A stretch of 64,000 nt of DNA from NCBI GenBank assembly GCA_910575005.1, contig CAJTCL010000005.1, positions 62,001 through 126,000 of the forward strand, in the 5' to 3' direction. Of the stretch, positions 24,186-32,034 are shown in pieces (position 1 is the stretch's first letter; the number at the start of each line of letters is the position of its first letter). Both the position numbers and the translations under genes were made by a program. This stretch comes from Lachnospiraceae bacterium. GTDB taxonomy: Bacteria; Bacillota; Clostridia; Lachnospirales; Lachnospiraceae. The notes below the pieces were generated by a model. It was not told where the DNA came from and searched no databases. It saw only the letters and a list, made by a program, of their open reading frames with translations.

Positions 24186-25628
24186 TTAATACGCTTTTCC
24201 CCAATACACCAATTTATGGGCAGGTTTTCCGCAGCAGACACACACATCGGAAATTGCTTCCTGGTCATGAAACGGCATACAACGCGCTGTTGCAGTGGTA
24301 TCTTCCTTAATCTTATCCTCACATGCCACATCTCCACACCACATTGCGCGGATAAATCCTGGCTTATGTTCTACCGCATCCTTAAATTCCTGATACGTTT
24401 TTACCTCTGAGATATGAGAATCCCGATGTTCTTTTGCACGCACAAACATATCTTTTTGAATGGTTTTGAGCAACTCTTCTGACGTCTCTGCCACCTGTTC
24501 CAACATACACTCTATCTTTTCTCTGGTATCTCTGCGCACTAAAATGCACTTTCCAGCTTCGATATCCTTAGGACCAAGCTCAATCCGAATTGGAATCCCA
24601 CGCATTTCCTGCTCAGAAAATTTCCATCCTGGACTCTTGTCGCTGTCATCCAGTTTGACTCTGACCCCAGCTTCCTTCAACTGTTCCATCAGTTGTTGTG
24701 CTCTCTCCAATACCCCTTCCTTGTGTTGCTGAATGGGAATCACCATCACTTGTGTAGGTGCAATCATCGGAGGCAGCACCAGACCGGAATCATCTCCATG
24801 TACCATAATAATACCGCCCATTAGCCGAGTACTCATGCCCCAGGAAGTCTGATGTACATACTGAAGTTTATTGTCACGGTCAGTATACTGGATTTCAAAA
24901 GCCTTTGCAAAACCATCACCAAAATTATGGCTCGTACCAGACTGCAGAGCTTTGCCGTCATGCATCATAGCCTCAATCGTATAAGTAGCCTCTGCACCTG
25001 CAAATTTTTCCTTATCCGTCTTGCGGCCGCGCACTACCGGCATTGCCAGCACTTCCTCACAGAAGTCTGCATATAAATTCAGCATCTGAATTGTGCGCTC
25101 CTCTGCCTCCTGTGCAGTTGCATGTGCTGTATGCCCTTCCTGCCATAAAAATTCACGGGAACGCAAAAACGGTCTGGTCTCCTTCTCCCAACGAACAACA
25201 GAACACCACTGATTGTAGAGTTTGGGAAGATCACGGTATGACTGAATGTCATTTGCATAGAAATCACAAAACAATGTCTCTGATGTTGGTCTGACGCACA
25301 ATCTTTCCTGTAAAGGATTTACCCCCCCATGCGTCACCCAGGCTACCTCTGGAGCAAACCCTTCTACATGATCTTTTTCTTTCTGAAGCAGACTCTCAGG
25401 AATAAACATGGGCATATATACATTTTCTACTCCAGTCTCCTTAAATCTGCGATCAAGCTCATTTTGAATATTCTCCCAAATTGCATAGCCTGCCGCCTTA
25501 ATTACCATACAGCCTTTGATACTGGAATAGTCAATCAATTCTGCTTTTTTTACTACATCTGTGTACCACTGTGCAAAATCTGTTTCCATAGATGTAATTG
25601 CTTCCACCAATTTTTTGTCTTTTGCCAT
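24186..25628 (-). CDS. proS: Prolyl-tRNA synthetase (ProRS type 3)
   Basis: 480 aa from the ATG at 25628, 10 bases after AGGAG; an ATG three codons earlier sits only one base from that site. This is the shorter, archaeal/eukaryote-like form without the inserted editing domain. Class II motifs are visible: motif 2 around [19 protein letters not shown] and motif 3 near [18 protein letters not shown]-terminal cysteine cluster (CVCCGKPAH and earlier cysteines) fits the zinc-binding tail of this type. It charges tRNA-Pro in the cytoplasm. A T-box leader with a CCC specifier lies upstream, so expression should rise when tRNA-Pro is uncharged. A 200-base spacer separates T-box and gene. Confidence 0.96.
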   Translation of the reverse strand: MAKDKKLVEAITSMETDFAQWYTDVVKKAELIDYSSIKGCMVIKAAGYAIWENIQNELDRRFKETGVENVYMPMFIPESLLQKEKDHVEGFAPEVAWVTHGGVNPLQERLCVRPTSETLFCDFYANDIQSYRDLPKLYNQWCSVVRWEKETRPFLRSREFLWQEGHTAHATAQEAEERTIQMLNLYADFCEEVLAMPVVRGRKTDKEKFAGAEATYTIEAMMHDGKALQSGTSHNFGDGFAKAFEIQYTDRDNKLQYVHQTSWGMSTRLMGGIIMVHGDDSGLVLPPMIAPTQVMVIPIQQHKEGVLERAQQLMEQLKEAGVRVKLDDSDKSPGWKFSEQEMRGIPIRIELGPKDIEAGKCILVRRDTREKIECMLEQVAETSEELLKTIQKDMFVRAKEHRDSHISEVKTYQEFKDAVEHKPGFIRAMWCGDVACEDKIKEDTTATARCMPFHDQEAISDVCVCCGKPAHKLVYWGKAY

Positions 25629-25763
25629 GATGATCATTCTCCTTTATTTTATAATTTAATTATACAAGTTTAACACAACGCGGACTAGTCCTTTTATGCT
25701 TCCTAACTCCTTCATTTATGAGTGATTTATATGATAGGAAATCTGTATGAATGTCCTATTATT

Positions 25764-25846
25764 CAAGAACGCTTCAGCGTTTTTACATGTGACAATTGTT
25801 TTTTATCTTTTAGGGAAGCTGAAGGAATTTCCGAAAAGATAAAAAA
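25764..25846. repeat. Hairpins between the T-box terminator and proS
   Basis: TTTTTTATCTTTT (25799-25811) pairs perfectly with AAAAGATAAAAAA (25834-25846), so the terminator T-run of the T-box is itself part of a second 13-bp hairpin. Next to it AACGCT-TC-AGCGTT (25768-25781) forms a small stem; its CAAGAACGCT recurs at 56717-56726. Confidence 0.6.
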
Positions 25847-26089
25847 ATCGCCGAACATCCAATCCCTAAATAGGGACCGGAAATCCGGCGGTACCACCCT
25901 GATTAATGATCATTGATCACTCTCTCTATACCTTAACGCGGCCAAACGGCATACCCTCATATGCAGCTCCAAGGCGGGTTCTGGATATTGATATGGGAGA
26001 TCTCTCAGCAATGATCCCTTCTCTGTACATCTTCCTATCCTTACTATTCCTTCTCAACACTTAATTCCATGTTTATTTTTTTATTGATA
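25841..26089 (-). promoter_or_regulatory. Proline-specific T-box riboswitch
   Basis: The minus strand carries the conserved T-box core GGGTGGTACCGC (around 25887-25900), an overlapping terminator ending in seven T (from 25847), and a stem I with the loop GAACCCGCCTTGGAG, in which CCC at 25976-25978 sits at the specifier position and reads proline. T-box leaders bind uncharged tRNA and switch from termination to readthrough. It precedes proS, which agrees with the specifier. Confidence 0.93.
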
Positions 26090-26095
26090 ATGGTT

Positions 26096-26124
26096 ATTCT
26101 ATGACAAATATTTCAGATTGTCAA
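26096..26124 (-). promoter_or_regulatory. Promoter of the T-box/proS transcript
   Basis: On the minus strand TTGACA, 17 bases, TAGAAT. It overlaps the 3' end of the ytvI-like gene, and the start should lie near 26089. Confidence 0.75.
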
Positions 26125-27144
26125 GTAAATTTCCCGAATTAGAATATAAGAAAATGGGCCAAGTGCAAAGCCCCATAATCCATAAATTCCAAGTCCCACA
26201 TAGATACTGACAATTACAGACAGCGGATGCATCCCCAATTTATTTCCTACCAGCTTTGGTTCCAAAATCTCCCGCATAATACTACATATCGTATAAATCA
26301 CAGTATAAATCGCTGCCAGCATATATCTTCCTTGCAGCATTTCAATCACAGCCCAGGGCACAAAAATAGTCCCTGTTCCCAGAAATGGCATAGCATCGCA
26401 TATTCCAATCCCACAGCCTGTCAAAAGAGCATACTGGTTGCCAGACAGATATAAACCTGCCACACAGATTGCAGTGATGATAAACATAATAATAATCTGC
26501 GCTTTGATATATGCGCCCCCTGCTTCATATGTCTTCCGGCAGACTCTAAGACTCATTCTGCCAATTGGATGATTTTCCAGAGATTCCCTTATTTTTCGGT
26601 AATCCTTCAAAATTAAAATTGTACTGAAAACCACCACAAAGCAGATCCCTACACATACAAAAATACCTTTCGCATAAGAAATCGTTCCATTCATCAATGC
26701 TGGAAGCATATTGGTCTGAACCTGACTCATCAAATTTGGAAGCTGCTTTTGTACGCCGTCCTGAATCGATTCCGCCTCAATTCCAGTAAGATTTTCCACT
26801 TGACAACAACACTCTTCAAAAAACTTGTTTGCCTGCCGTTTGTATTCTTCAAAATTCTCTGCTACATGGATCGTCTGTTCCAACAAAATCTTAAAAAATA
26901 CACCCAACAGCAGACCCAATAAGATAAATAAAATCGCTACCAGAATGGTGGACCAGATACTCCTTTTCCATTTTAATTTTTCTTCTAATTTTTCCACCAG
27001 CGGATTGAGAAGTTTTGCCAGCAAAAAAGCGATAAAAAAGGGAAGAACCAGCGGCAGCAGCCAACGAATGCTGACATAAACGGCCAGAGTAATTCCCATA
27101 ATCTTTCCAATCTTCTGCACACTTACTTTCATTTCATTTTTCAT
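26113..27144 (-). CDS. AI-2E/YtvI-type membrane protein, probable sporulation protein
   Basis: 343 aa with about eight membrane helices: a pair at the N-terminus, one near 65-85, a soluble stretch (about 90-155) and five in the C-terminal half. The late segment GICDAMPFLGTGTIFVPWA and EPKLVGNKLGMHPL are hallmarks of the PerM/AI-2E exporter family (DUF20). The size and arrangement fit the YtvI branch, which is tied to sporulation in Bacilli and Clostridia. Transported substrate unknown. No strong ribosome-binding site precedes the first ATG; the Met at residue 5 is an alternative. It lies downstream of the rluA-type gene with a gap of about 90 bases. Confidence 0.82.
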   Translation of the reverse strand: MKNEMKVSVQKIGKIMGITLAVYVSIRWLLPLVLPFFIAFLLAKLLNPLVEKLEEKLKWKRSIWSTILVAILFILLGLLLGVFFKILLEQTIHVAENFEEYKRQANKFFEECCCQVENLTGIEAESIQDGVQKQLPNLMSQVQTNMLPALMNGTISYAKGIFVCVGICFVVVFSTILILKDYRKIRESLENHPIGRMSLRVCRKTYEAGGAYIKAQIIIMFIITAICVAGLYLSGNQYALLTGCGIGICDAMPFLGTGTIFVPWAVIEMLQGRYMLAAIYTVIYTICSIMREILEPKLVGNKLGMHPLSVIVSIYVGLGIYGLWGFALGPFSYILIREIYLTI

Positions 27145-27235
27145 AAAACCAGTATGCGCGAATTTTCTTTTTTTATTCCCTTCTAGCGGTTGCTAAACCG
27201 ATCATCGCTTGTCCTAAAACCTGCAAACATCCAAA

Positions 27236-28027
27236 TCAGACTACACGCGCACAGGTGGAAAAATATTGAAATAATTCTCCCTGAGGTTCTAAAGTAAATT
27301 CTAGAAATTTCTTAGTAACAGGATGGCGAAATGCGATCTTAACGGAACATAATCCCACTGGCAGATAACCTGGCGGACAATTGGGATTATATTTTTTATC
27401 TCCCACCAATGGATGGCCTGCATGTGCCATCTGTACCCGTATCTGATGATGACGTCCGGTTTCTAACTTTACCTCAAGCAGGCTAATTGCTCCTTCTTTG
27501 ATTTTGTCTGGACAAATAAAATCTATTTTTCCGTTAGACTGCCAAAATTTTTCCTCTTGTCCTGATTCATTCTTCTTGTGCACTTGTCCTGTCTCCAACT
27601 GCCATACTTGCTGCACTTTATAAGAAAGCCTTGCCCGTTTCGCTTTTAGCGATCCACTAGGCACCACACTAGAAGTATTCGATTTCCCATCCCGCAAGAG
27701 TTCATCTTCTAAGACACCAGAAGACGGTTTCAATATTCCTTCTACCAGCGCCAAATAACACTTATCCATGCTCCGCTGCCTGGACTGGGAACTTAAATCC
27801 GCGGCCGCCTGTTTCGTCCTGGCAAACACCATAATTCCCTCCACCGGCTGATCAAGACGATGTACCACAAAAATCTTTGTATCTTCCCCTTTTACTACAT
27901 AATAACTGCGCAACAGACTTACCATATCCTGCTGTCCCACTTTCGCCGTCTGCACTGGAACTCCTGACATTTTTCGACAGACAACAAGATACTGATCTTC
28001 GTAGATAATTTCTATCTTTTTTTGCAT
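27236..28027 (-). CDS. RluA-family pseudouridine synthase
   Basis: 263 aa from the ATG at 28027, which has AGAGGA seven bases upstream; the longer frame starts at a TTG without such a site. The catalytic motif is VVHRLDQPVEGIMVFA, where the Asp of HRLD is the nucleophile, and the late motif RHHQIRVQMAHAGHPLVGDKKY is typical of RluA/RluD relatives. No N-terminal S4 domain is present. It converts uridine to pseudouridine in rRNA or tRNA; the exact site is not clear. Pro or Val after HRLD (QPVEG in place of xxTSG) is a small departure seen in some Clostridial paralogues. It lies 70 bases after the response-regulator gene. Confidence 0.88.
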   Translation of the reverse strand: MQKKIEIIYEDQYLVVCRKMSGVPVQTAKVGQQDMVSLLRSYYVVKGEDTKIFVVHRLDQPVEGIMVFARTKQAAADLSSQSRQRSMDKCYLALVEGILKPSSGVLEDELLRDGKSNTSSVVPSGSLKAKRARLSYKVQQVWQLETGQVHKKNESGQEEKFWQSNGKIDFICPDKIKEGAISLLEVKLETGRHHQIRVQMAHAGHPLVGDKKYNPNCPPGYLPVGLCSVKIAFRHPVTKKFLEFTLEPQGELFQYFSTCARVV

Positions 28028-28097
28028 AACCAAATCCTCTGTAAAAGCCAATTGACATAATCGTTAGAGACCATTTTTATTCCCACAAGGTATTTGA

Positions 28098-28787
28098 CTA
28101 TAACTTAAAGCGATAGCCCACTCCCCAAATTGTCTCAATATACTGTGGTTTTGCGGTATTTAATTCAATCTTCTCTCGAATTTTTTTGATATGCACGGTC
28201 ACAGTAGCAATATCTCCCACCGATTCCAGATCCCAAATTTTACTAAACAACTCTTCCTTACTAAACACACGGTTGGGATTCTGTGCCAAAAATGTCAACA
28301 GATCAAATTCTTTGGTGGTAAACTGTTTTTCCTCCTCATTGACCCATACTCGACGCGCTGTCTTATCAATCTTCAATCCCCGTATCTCAATCATATCATT
28401 TTCCTGAACATTGCTGTTAATCAGGCGCTCATATCGAGAGAGATGCGCCTTTACTCTTGCTACCAGCTCACTAGGTGAAAAGGGCTTTGTAATATAATCG
28501 TCTGCCCCCAATCCCAATCCTCTTATTTTGTCAATATCATCTTTTTTCGCTGAAACCATTAAAATAGGTGTATTTTTATTCTCACGAATCTTCTTGCAAA
28601 TCTCAAATCCATCCACACCTGGGAGCATCAGATCTAAAATAAACATATCAAAATCTTCACTCAAAGCGCGTGCAAGTCCCTGATTGCCATTATTCTCTGT
28701 CTCAACGGAAAAACCGCTCAGCTCCAAATAATCTTTTTCTAAATCTGCAATTGCCACTTCATCCTCGATAATCAAAACTTTACTCAA
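28098..28787 (-). CDS. OmpR-family response regulator
   Basis: 229 aa. Receiver domain (1-115) with the acidic pair IEDE, phosphoacceptor Asp in MFILDLMLPG, Ser/Ala switch region and Lys in YITKPFSP; winged-helix DNA-binding domain (about 130-229) ending GVGYRFKL. It starts at TTG with AGGAGG seven bases upstream and overlaps the kinase stop by four bases (TTGA), so the pair is translationally coupled. Phosphorylated by the upstream kinase, it should control transcription. Targets are not shown by the neighbourhood. Confidence 0.95.
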   Translation of the reverse strand: MSKVLIIEDEVAIADLEKDYLELSGFSVETENNGNQGLARALSEDFDMFILDLMLPGVDGFEICKKIRENKNTPILMVSAKKDDIDKIRGLGLGADDYITKPFSPSELVARVKAHLSRYERLINSNVQENDMIEIRGLKIDKTARRVWVNEEEKQFTTKEFDLLTFLAQNPNRVFSKEELFSKIWDLESVGDIATVTVHIKKIREKIELNTAKPQYIETIWGVGYRFKL

Positions 28788-30274
28788 CTTGCTACCTCCT
28801 GATATTTGCGAATTACAAAATACATAATGGTCCCAGTGCCCTCTTTACTGTTAGCCCAGATTTTACCACCATGATCTTCGATAATCTTTTTTACTATGGA
28901 CAGACCGATACCACTTCCTCCAGTAGAAGAATTACGGGAAGCATCCGTGCGGTAAAAACGGTCAAAAATATAGGGCAGATCTCTCGCAGCAATCCCTTTG
29001 CCGTTATCTTCAATCTCCACCTGAATAAAATCTCCCACATCCCGAATACGAATATTGATAAACCCTTGTTCCTTGTCAAGATATTTTATAGAATTGCTGA
29101 TAATGTTATTAATTACACGCCGAAGCTGCTCAGGATCTGCGATAATCAACACATCTTTATCTGCATAGTCAATATAGTTAAGCCTGATATTCTTGGCATC
29201 TAGATCTAATCCCACTTCCTCCACACAATCATCAAAATAATCTGCCACATTGATGCGATTAAAATTATAGGGTATGCGATTGGTGTTAATATTGGAATAC
29301 AAGGTCAGCTCATTGATTAATGTGTCCATCTCATTTGCCTTATTGTAAATCGTACGAATATACTTGTCCTGTTTTTGTGGAGTGTCTGCCACTCCATCCA
29401 TAATTCCCTCTACATAACCCTTAATCGCTGTGATAGGTGTCTTCAAATCATGGGAAATATTGCTGATCAACTCTCTGTTTTGTTTTTCCCCTGCTAATTT
29501 CTCCTCTTCTGATTCCTTCAGACGACCGCGCATCTCCTCAAAATTTCTGCACAGCTCCCCAATCTCATCTTTGCCATCTGCCTCAATCGTAAAATCAAGA
29601 TTACCCGCCTTAATATTTTGTGCTGCCGCCTGAAGTTTATGAATTGGATTGATAATCCCCTGATAAATCCATACGGTCAGCATCCCTGCCGTAAATATCA
29701 AAATCAACAGAATAGAGATCATCATATCAATCAAAATCCCTTTGATATCTGGAAGCAGACGCTCCATAGAAGTTATGATAAAGACACTTCCGCGCTCCCC
29801 ATCCTCAAATACAAAATCTATCTGTTTAATTAACGCCTGTTCTTCTCCTTCCAGATAGAATCCAGAACCGGCACTCTGCAGCACATCACTGTCATATTCA
29901 GGCAAATCATCTCTCAAAGATTCATCTGTCTCTTTATTGCCCTCATAAACCAGTTTATCCTCACGCCGCACAATCAGATAAGAATATTTTTTCTCCAACT
30001 CCTGATTTATTTTATCCAAGTATGCCTGATCCTCCAAGTTCTCAGGCGTTTCTTTGGCCACCTTCTGGAGTTTCTCATAAGTAGGTTTGGTAAAATGGCT
30101 CAAAGCCTTGAAAGAATTGACAAAATATTCATATGCATTGCCGTCTGTATTATAGATTTGGCGTATCGTTTTCATCTGATACTGCCCAAATCCCCACACG
30201 GTGGCTACTGCCAATAACACAGGCACCACAATAATGATAAAAAAAGAAATAATCAGTCTGGTTCGTAACTTCAT
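28784..30274 (-). CDS. Sensor histidine kinase with HAMP domain
   Basis: 496 aa. Membrane helix at about 8-28, extracytoplasmic sensor region (about 30-185), second membrane helix (about 185-210), HAMP linker, HisKA domain with phospho-His in ISHDLKTPITAIKGY, and a HATPase domain with N-box NNIISNSIKYL, G1 DNGKGI and G2 GGSGIGLSI. The sensor region matches no ligand class I recognise. AAGGAA precedes the ATG. It is followed directly by its regulator in the same operon. The upstream 550 bases hold a toxin-antitoxin locus that reads the opposite way. Confidence 0.95.
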   Translation of the reverse strand: MKLRTRLIISFFIIIVVPVLLAVATVWGFGQYQMKTIRQIYNTDGNAYEYFVNSFKALSHFTKPTYEKLQKVAKETPENLEDQAYLDKINQELEKKYSYLIVRREDKLVYEGNKETDESLRDDLPEYDSDVLQSAGSGFYLEGEEQALIKQIDFVFEDGERGSVFIITSMERLLPDIKGILIDMMISILLILIFTAGMLTVWIYQGIINPIHKLQAAAQNIKAGNLDFTIEADGKDEIGELCRNFEEMRGRLKESEEEKLAGEKQNRELISNISHDLKTPITAIKGYVEGIMDGVADTPQKQDKYIRTIYNKANEMDTLINELTLYSNINTNRIPYNFNRINVADYFDDCVEEVGLDLDAKNIRLNYIDYADKDVLIIADPEQLRRVINNIISNSIKYLDKEQGFINIRIRDVGDFIQVEIEDNGKGIAARDLPYIFDRFYRTDASRNSSTGGSGIGLSIVKKIIEDHGGKIWANSKEGTGTIMYFVIRKYQEVAS

Positions 30275-30483
30275 CTCGATTCCTTCGTTCCTAAAAAGTT
30301 GTGATAACTTTTATTATAGCAATGATTCGCCAAAAATCCTATGTAAATTTTCTAAAAAAGTCTAAAATTTGCATAAAAATTACTGTTTACGCCCAATAAC
30401 ATTTACTTTTACTTGATTTAAAAAGATACTTTTTCAAAAACACAATCGACAATGCTTTAAAATAAATGTAACAAAAAATATTA

Positions 30484-30512
30484 TTGTAGAATGGTAAAAG
30501 ATATGTTATAAT
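30484..30512 (+). promoter_or_regulatory. Promoter of the type I toxin mRNA
   Basis: TTGTAG, 17 bases, TATAAT, with TG one base before the -10. Start expected near 30519. In the leader ACCTCATTC can pair with GAATGGGGGT and so bury the ribosome-binding site, as is common in type I toxin mRNAs. Confidence 0.75.
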
Positions 30513-30577
30513 CCGCAAAGAGCAATCGTGATACAGGGTGCGTTGACCTCATTCTAAAAAGAATGGGGGTGATGCTA

Positions 30578-30682
30578 ATGAAAAAGAGAAAACGCAGGAA
30601 TAATATTTCTCTTATGGAATTGCTGACATTTGGCTTATTCCTTCTGGCATTGCTTACATTCGTGTTTACGTTTTGTAAGTAA
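30578..30682 (+). CDS. Holin-like type I toxin, 34 aa
   Basis: 34 codons: a basic start (MKKRKRRNN) and one hydrophobic helix (SLMELLTFGLFLLALLTFVF) ending FCK. This is the layout of the putative holin-like toxin family of Firmicutes, small peptides that insert in the membrane and stop growth when over-made. GGGGGTGATG lies just upstream of the ATG as ribosome-binding site and can fold into a hairpin with the leader. The mRNA should end at CAACC-GGTTG plus TTTTT near 30752-30778. Its 3' part is complementary to an antisense RNA read from the other strand. The peptide is too short for a database-style proof, but peptide, promoter, hairpins and antisense unit agree. Confidence 0.78.
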   Translation: MKKRKRRNNISLMELLTFGLFLLALLTFVFTFCK

Positions 30683-30693
30683 CTGTACATAGC

Positions 30694-30783
30694 AAAAACC
30701 ACCCTTGTACTTTGGCAGGTAATAGGGTGGCATTGCTGCTTTTTTATTGGTCAACCCCTTGTGGGCGGTTGCTTTTTCTTTAT
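30694..30783 (-). ncRNA. Antisense antitoxin RNA of the type I locus
   Basis: About 90 nt. The promoter on the minus strand is at 30790-30818, and a terminator stem CCACCCT/AGGGTGG (30699-30705 with 30724-30730) is followed by TTTTTGC on that strand. It overlaps the 3' end of the toxin mRNA by about 85 bases, the convergent arrangement of txpA/RatA and bsrG/SR4. Pairing would block or destroy the toxin mRNA. Confidence 0.7.
30752..30778 (+). terminator. Toxin mRNA terminator
   Basis: CAACC pairs with GGTTG (plus inner CC/GG) and is followed by CTTTTTCTTT. It sits inside the template of the antisense RNA. Confidence 0.7.
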
Positions 30784-30789
30784 GCCTTT

Positions 30790-30818
30790 AATATAGCATA
30801 TCTTAAATCTGTTTGCAA
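30790..30818 (-). promoter_or_regulatory. Promoter of the antitoxin RNA
   Basis: On the minus strand TTGCAA, 17 bases, TATATT. Start expected near 30783. It lies just past the 3' end of the VWA gene at the end of the MoxR operon. Confidence 0.65.
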
Positions 30819-30826
30819 GCGCCGAT

Positions 30827-32017
30827 TCACTTTTTGCGTTTCTCAAACTCTTTGCGAAAGGCCCCAAGATCCTGCCCTTGAAAGGCTCGTTCCAGCAGTG
30901 CGGGCAGCATCTGTGGATTACAGGCAAAACAAGGAATTTTAAGCCCAGCCACACGTTCAGCCATCTGTGCATCATAATATGGCTTGCCGCCATCAGCAAT
31001 GGCAAGCAGACAGACAACGGTCACTCCCGATTCTTTCAATTCTCTAAGTCGATGTAACAGCGAGGCTCGATTGCCTCCCTCCTCGAGATCAGTAATCAGG
31101 AAAAATAACGTCTTAGCGGGATTTTCCACAAATTTTTGACAGTATGCCACAGACTTGTCAATGTTCGTTCCCCCGCCAAGTTGGAATCCAAACAGCAAAT
31201 CCACAGGATCATCGCATTTCTCTGTCAGATCCACAATATTCATATCAAAAGCAACAATATGCGTCCGTATGGCAGCCATACTCGCCAATATACAACTCAT
31301 AATAGAAGAATAAATCACAGATTCCCCCATTGAACCACTCTGATCTACATCCAAAATTACCGTCCACTGCTTGGCAGCAGAGGCAACCGTGCGGTCAAAA
31401 AAATAGAAATGCTCTGGCACAATGGTTCCCAGCTCTGGATTATAATTTTTAAGATTTCTGCGGATAGTCAATGGAAAATCCATTGCCGCTGCCGAGGGAA
31501 TAGGAGAATGCTGTCTGCGGTTAATTGCCGCTGTCACAGCACGGCGAATATCTGCTTCCAACAATTTATTGATCTGCTCCACGATTTTGGCAATAAAAGC
31601 GCGCACACTCTCCTTGGAACGTTTGGGAATCTGCTCTTTCAACATCAGGATTGTGGAAGCCAGACTGATATCAGGCTCCATATTTTCCAAAAGCTCCGGC
31701 TCAAATACAAGCTGACGCAAACCACAGCGCTCCATAGCATCTGACTGTATCACTGTAACCAAATCCTTTTCAAAAAGTGTTCTCACATCTCCTAACCATC
31801 TGGAAATCTGAGGATTGGAAGGCCCATTACCAGCTCCTCTCCCTGACCCAAAACCACCAGAACTGCTGTGATTATAAATTGCTGCCAGTGCCTGGTCCAT
31901 CAATGCCTGTTCTTCTGACAGTACAGGCTCCTGTTCTCCATTCATAGCGGCAAAGCGTTCTTTGCTCTCAGAGCCCAAAATCAGGCGCCAGCGTTTCATG
32001 CGTTCTGTCTCATCCAT
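30827..32017 (-). CDS. VWA domain protein (YehP-like) of the MoxR cluster
   Basis: 396 aa. N-terminal helical part (1-200) with a Gly/Ser-rich linker near 51-66, then a von Willebrand A domain (about 215-385) with a complete MIDAS site: Asp225-x-Ser227-x-Ser229 in DVDQSGSM, Thr in GGGTNID and Asp in FLITDLEEG. Such VWA proteins bind a divalent ion and act as partners of MoxR AAA+ ATPases. It is the last gene of a five-gene operon and follows the DUF5682 gene by 17 bases. In E. coli the equivalent is YehP (VWA, about 380 aa). The process served by the complex is unknown; metal insertion or protein remodelling are the usual proposals. Confidence 0.88.
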   Translation of the reverse strand: MDETERMKRWRLILGSESKERFAAMNGEQEPVLSEEQALMDQALAAIYNHSSSGGFGSGRGAGNGPSNPQISRWLGDVRTLFEKDLVTVIQSDAMERCGLRQLVFEPELLENMEPDISLASTILMLKEQIPKRSKESVRAFIAKIVEQINKLLEADIRRAVTAAINRRQHSPIPSAAAMDFPLTIRRNLKNYNPELGTIVPEHFYFFDRTVASAAKQWTVILDVDQSGSMGESVIYSSIMSCILASMAAIRTHIVAFDMNIVDLTEKCDDPVDLLFGFQLGGGTNIDKSVAYCQKFVENPAKTLFFLITDLEEGGNRASLLHRLRELKESGVTVVCLLAIADGGKPYYDAQMAERVAGLKIPCFACNPQMLPALLERAFQGQDLGAFRKEFEKRKK

Positions 32018-32034
32018 ATTTTACACCACACCTT

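Noticed and set aside
24186-25628. Editing-domain ProRS (bacterial type)
   Set aside because: The length of 480 aa and motif order fit the archaeal/eukaryote-like type without the inserted editing domain.
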